Part shown: one piece after another, positions 60,479-64,000 of the stretch
Layout of the letters: each line of letters opens with the position of its first letter
Position numbering within the stretch: the first letter of the stretch is position 1
Origin: Neisseria weixii
Lineage (GTDB): Bacteria; Pseudomonadota; Gammaproteobacteria; Burkholderiales; Neisseriaceae
DNA length: 64,000 bases
NCBI RefSeq assembly: GCF_002327085.1
Contig: NZ_CP023429.1
Coordinates: 1,860,001-1,924,000, forward strand
Reading direction: 5' to 3'
Notes under the pieces: generated by a model
Databases searched by the model: none
Told to the model about the DNA's origin: nothing
What the model saw: the letters and a program-made list of their open reading frames with translations, nothing else
Program-made: the position numbers and the translations under genes

Positions 60479-60777
60479 GGTTAAGCCTGCATAAATTAAG
60501 TTAATTGTGAAATGGAATGCAGCCTATAGACCGTCTGAAAACTGAATAAAACCAGACCGTATAGTGCTTGTTTTAGCCTCACCAACCAACAAAATAGTTT
60601 AATAAAAACAAATACAAAATATATTCAGCAAATCAAAATCTAAAAGTTCCAATACCGCCCAAATATTATCCTAAGTTTTCTGCCAACATTAAGGCCGTCT
60701 GAAAACCGATAATCGATTTTTCAAACGGCCTAACATAAAGCTCCATACTCTGACACTACAATCAGGATATATCGGTT
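60479..60777. other. Spacer with an imperfect DUS pair
   Basis: 300 bases between the RTX gene start and the small Cys-rich gene end. AGGCCGTCTGAAAA and a degenerate TTTTCAAACGGCCT at 60691-60733 can end the feo transcript. A further GACCGTCTGAAAA lies near 60530. No gene is seen. Confidence 0.5.
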
Positions 60778-60927
60778 TTAATGATGACAGCCATTGCTTT
60801 TTCCGCTGCAACCTTCGCAACCGCAGCCACAACCTGAAGATTGTGCTTTAGGTTTAAAGAAGAAATGTTTCAATACATACACAACGCAGCCTAATACAAT
60901 TATGCCAACCAAAATATTTTGTATCAT
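60778..60927 (-). CDS. FeoB-associated Cys-rich membrane protein
   Basis: 49 residues, too short for most gene finders: MIQNILVGIIVLGCVVYVLK is one membrane helix, then a basic stretch and a cysteine cluster GCGCGCEGCSGKSNGCHH. The start overlaps the feoB stop (TGATG), so it is translationally coupled. This is the pattern of the small Cys-rich partners of FeoB, in the place where E. coli has feoC. It may help ferrous iron handling. Confidence 0.85.
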   Translation of the reverse strand: MIQNILVGIIVLGCVVYVLKHFFFKPKAQSSGCGCGCEGCSGKSNGCHH

Positions 60928-62791
60928 CACATTATCCTCAAGCTGACCTGATAAACCACAAAGGCAAAAAAGTATGCCAATGCAAACAAATAGGCAGTAA
61001 TCAATAAAGTATCGCGCATAGATTTGGTTTCACGCTTAATCACTGCCAAGGTTGCCATACACATCGGTGCATAAACATACCACGCCAAGAAAGCAAATGC
61101 AGTCGGCAAGCCCCACTGATCATGCACAATAGGAATCAAGGCCGTCTGAACCGCGTCTTCTGAGCTGGCACTAACCGCATATACCGTTCCCAATGCCGCC
61201 ACCACCACTTCACGCGCAGCCACACCCGGGATCATGGCAATACACATTTGCCAAGTAAATCCCAGCGGTTCAAAAATAGGTTGAATCCAGCGCCCCAATG
61301 TACCGGCATAACTATAATCAATCGCGGCGCCTGTTGTATCTCCCGGCATGGATGGAAAGCTAACCAAGGCCCACAGCACCACCGATAAAGCAAAGATAAT
61401 CGTACCGGCTCGTTTTAAAAATGCCTGAACCCTATCCCACAAAGTCATCATAATGTGCTTAAAATTCGGCATACGGAAGGTAGGCAATTCCATAAGCAAC
61501 GGAAAAGCGCGTATTTTGCCCTGCCTCGCAGCAAAACGTTTCATTACCCACGCCGTCAAAGCTGCCGACAAAATACCGGCAAGATACAGGCCAAACAATG
61601 TCAAACCCTGCAAATTGAATATGCCCCACACTGTTTTTTCAGGGATAACGGCTGCAATAATCAAAGCATAAACCGGCAATCGGGCAGAACAAGTCAACAT
61701 CGGGGCAATCGTAATGGTAACTAAACGTTCACGCGGATTGGGAATGGTACGCGCCGACATCACGGCAGGCACGGCACAGGCAAAGCTCGACAGCAAAGGA
61801 ATAAACGCGCGCCCCGACAAACCGCTTTTTGCCAACACATTGTCGAGCAAAAACGCAGCACGCGGCAGATAGCCCGAATCTTCCAAGAGCAAAATAAATG
61901 CAAATAAAATCGTAATCTGCGGCAGAAAAACCAGCACGCTACCCAAGCCCGCAATCACCCGTTGATTAATAAATCCTGCAACAGACCTGCCGGCATAACT
62001 GCCGCCACCCACTCGCCCAAGGCAGCAAACAGGCCTTCAATGGCATCCATAATCGGCTCCGACCAAGAATACACGGCCTGAAATACCAACAATAAAATCG
62101 CCAGCAAAATCAGAATACCCCAAACAGGGTGAAGAAACAAACCGTCCAAACGCCGATGCCATTCAGGCAACACCATCTGAGTGCGGACAACCTGTTTCAA
62201 AATATCTTCAACTTCTTCATAAAGCTGATTACTGTCGAGTTTCTCTAGTTTTGCCAACACATCTTCACTTCGCGGCAAAATCGGCGTCTCTTCCGACAAT
62301 TCAAGCGCGGCCTGATAAACCGCTTCGATAGACTCAGAACGAATGGCAGCCGTTTCCAACACCTTGACACCCAACAGCTGGCTCAGCTTCTCCGCATCAA
62401 TTTGCAAACCGCGTGATTTGGCCACATCACTCATATTCAGGGAAACTACCATCGGCAGCCCTAAGGTCTTAAGTTCCAAAATCATGCGTAATGTCATGCG
62501 TAGATTCGTGGCATCAGCAACAGCAATCACCGCATTCGGACGCTGCCCTAGCTTTCCGACAACCACATCACGCGCAACCGCCTCATCAAGGCTGGTGGTA
62601 CGCAAACTATAAGTACCGGGTAAATCAATGACACGATTGTGAGGATGATGAATAAACGCACCTTCACGCCGATCCACCGTTACTCCCGGATAGTTGGCAA
62701 CTTTGGCATTCGCTCCTGTCAAACCATTAAATAATACTGTTTTACCACAATTAGGTGCACCGACCAGTGCATAATAACGTATAGAATTCAT
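60927..62791 (-). CDS. feoB: Ferrous iron transporter B, one frameshift
   Basis: The GTPase and channel for Fe(II) uptake. The G1 motif GAPNCGKT is at 11-18 of MNSIRYYALV; DLPGTYSL (G3) and LNMSDVAKSRG (G4) follow. The membrane part has the two gate stretches and ends YVYAPMCMATLAVIKRETKS. The frame breaks near 61957, where AACGGGTGATT should read NGVIAGLGSVLVFLPQ (one G short). Restored length is 621 residues. GGGAGATATC precedes the ATG at 62791. Operon feoA-feoB-Cys-rich gene. Confidence 0.95.
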
Positions 62792-62900
62792 GATATCTCC
62801 CAACGGCATACGAGGCTGTCTGAAATGAAAATTAAAACCTGTATTTATTATTAAAATTTTCTAACTTATTCATTTCATTAAGTGTTTTATCTCAGAACTT

Positions 62901-63166
62901 CTACCCATCCGCAATGCGGCACAAAATTTTCTTCGCCTCACCACTTCGCAATGAAAATTGGGACTGGTTGCCCAAACGCACCGCATACGGCCCTTTTCCC
63001 ATCAATCCGGTAGCAATAACCAGCAACGGCATTCCCGGGAAAAACCCAAATCCGCCAACCTTCGACTGACAATAGCATCCCATGCGCCAAATTCCGGATT
63101 ACTGCCAATGGAATCAATATGAGCCTGCTTACCCTTGATTAAATCAGTTAAGACGATAGTAGTCAT
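62901..63166 (-). CDS. feoA: FeoA domain protein, one frameshift
   Basis: A small SH3-like partner of FeoB. From MTTIVLTDLIKGKQAHIDSI the frame runs to RRLADLG; near 63043 one base is missing in GGGTTTTTCCC, after which FFPGMPLLVIATGLMGKGPYAVRLGNQSQFSLR is clean. Restored length is 88 residues. AAGGAAGAAGCA precedes the ATG at 63166. It is 109 bases upstream of feoB. Confidence 0.9.
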
Positions 63167-63435
63167 TGCTTCTTCCTTCTATAAAAAAATAAATAGAAAT
63201 AATTTTTATTTATATTATTATAATATGAGTAAAATAAGCAAACAACTACTGCCATGTTTTCTCAGCCAACTTACCTGAATTTAAATATCAATTAATTTCT
63301 TTAAAAATTATTGACTAAATCTCAAAAATTAAAAAATCATTTAAAATCAAAGGAATTATCCTAAGAAAAGAACATAACATCAATTAAATACACCACATCA
63401 AACATATTTAAAAAGCAACATTCACATATAAAAAA
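63167..63435. other. AT-rich control region of feoA
   Basis: About 270 bases, very AT-rich. A TATAAT-like box is seen on the minus strand near 63220. A Fur or FNR site is expected from feo genes in other bacteria, but none could be named with confidence. Confidence 0.4.
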
Positions 63436-63475
63436 ACTGCTGCACCTTTCCAATTGGAAAGGTGCAGTTTTTCAG
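63436..63475 (-). terminator. Terminator of infB
   Basis: CTGCACCTTTCC and GGAAAGGTGCAG around AATT, a perfect palindrome, flanked by A and T runs. Confidence 0.9.
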
Positions 63476-63503
63476 ATGGCCTATTAAGACCAGCCAATAA
63501 TAT

Positions 63504-64000
63504 TTACAGCGAACGCGCCACTTCGACGATATCGAAGCATTCGAGCTGGTCGCCTTCCATGATTTCATTATAGCCTTTGAGTATCAAACCACACTCAAAG
63601 CCCATGCGCACTTCTTTGACATCGTCTTTATAGCGTTTCAACGAAGCCAGTTCGCCGGTATGAATCACCACGTTGTTACGGATCAGACGGATGTGCGAAT
63701 CGCGTTTTACCACACCATCGGTCACCATACAGCCTGCAATATTGCCGACTTTGGATACGCTGATGACTTGACGGATTTCCACGGTACCGGTTACCTGTTC
63801 TTTTTCTTCAGGTGCCAACATACCGCTCATGGCTGCTTTCACATCGTCAATCGCGTCGTAGATGATATTGTAGTAGCGGATTTCTACGCTCTCGGTTTCA
63901 GCCAGTTTGCGTGCAGATGCATCAGCGCGCACGTTAAAGCCGATAATCACTGCGCCGGAAGCGATGGCCAAGTTGACGTCACTCTCGGTAATACCGCCGA
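63504..64000 (-). CDS. infB: Translation initiation factor IF-2, C-terminal part
   Basis: The last 165 codons; the gene runs off the right edge. [52 protein letters not shown] and [28 protein letters not shown] are the domain III/IV stretches that bind the ribosome and initiator tRNA. The frame is intact. Confidence 0.97.
   Translation of the reverse strand, partial: GGITESDVNLAIASGAVIIGFNVRADASARKLAETESVEIRYYNIIYDAIDDVKAAMSGMLAPEEKEQVTGTVEIRQVISVSKVGNIAGCMVTDGVVKRDSHIRLIRNNVVIHTGELASLKRYKDDVKEVRMGFECGLILKGYNEIMEGDQLECFDIVEVARSL

Overview
The window is bacterial chromosome from the genus Neisseria or a very close relative. The 12-mer AGGCCGTCTGAA (the AG dialect of the neisserial DNA uptake sequence, DUS) recurs throughout, often as inverted pairs after genes. 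The gene set and order are neisserial: an Entner-Doudoroff (ED) block zwf-pgl-glk-hexR-pgi opposite edd-eda, lipoprotein AniA opposite quinol-type NorB, and ppsA opposite ppsR. dRS3 and Correia-like repeats agree. The species cannot be named from the sequence alone.

Layout. 1-5.5 kb: start of a dedA gene, glmM, folP, tyrB, tRNA-Arg(CCG), di-haem cytochrome c5. 5.6-11.2 kb: a DAHP-synthase-like protein lacking catalytic residues, an AsmA-family protein, an IS481-type remnant with a small inverted-repeat element, purN and a DUF3108 gene. 11.4-20.3 kb: sugar catabolism by the ED route, with two candidate HexR operators between zwf and edd. 20.5-33.5 kb: small lipoprotein and membrane genes, metZ, an amino-acid binding lipoprotein, serS, tRNA-Glu(TTC), rdgC, dcd, an NlpD-like lipoprotein, fxsA, trpA, accD, gpx. 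33.6-39.5 kb: rpsO, then a denitrification block with a NirV-like protein, a lipoprotein cytochrome c, aniA and norB; FNR- and NsrR-like sites lie between aniA and norB. 39.6-56.4 kb: prmB, an IS3-type remnant, a MORN-type protein, ppsA/ppsR, an EamA-type protein, recJ, a lipoprotein with a poly-G tract, darP, pmbA, a glycosyltransferase, tehB, rnhA, a HIT protein, ldcA. 56.5-64 kb: phoX, an RTX-type protein, feoA-feoB with a Cys-rich partner, and the 3' end of infB.

How the genes work together: Glk, Zwf, Pgl, Edd and Eda take glucose to pyruvate and glyceraldehyde-3-phosphate under HexR, while PpsA and PpsR allow return to phosphoenolpyruvate. Cytochrome c5 and the small lipoprotein cytochrome can feed electrons to AniA (nitrite to NO), and NorB removes the NO.

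A caution applies to the whole window. Eighteen genes, several of them normally essential (folP, accD), are broken by what I reconstruct as 27 single-base losses, mostly in short homopolymers, with no insertions. This pattern points to base-calling error more than to gene decay. I therefore give full-length gene spans and mark where each frame breaks.
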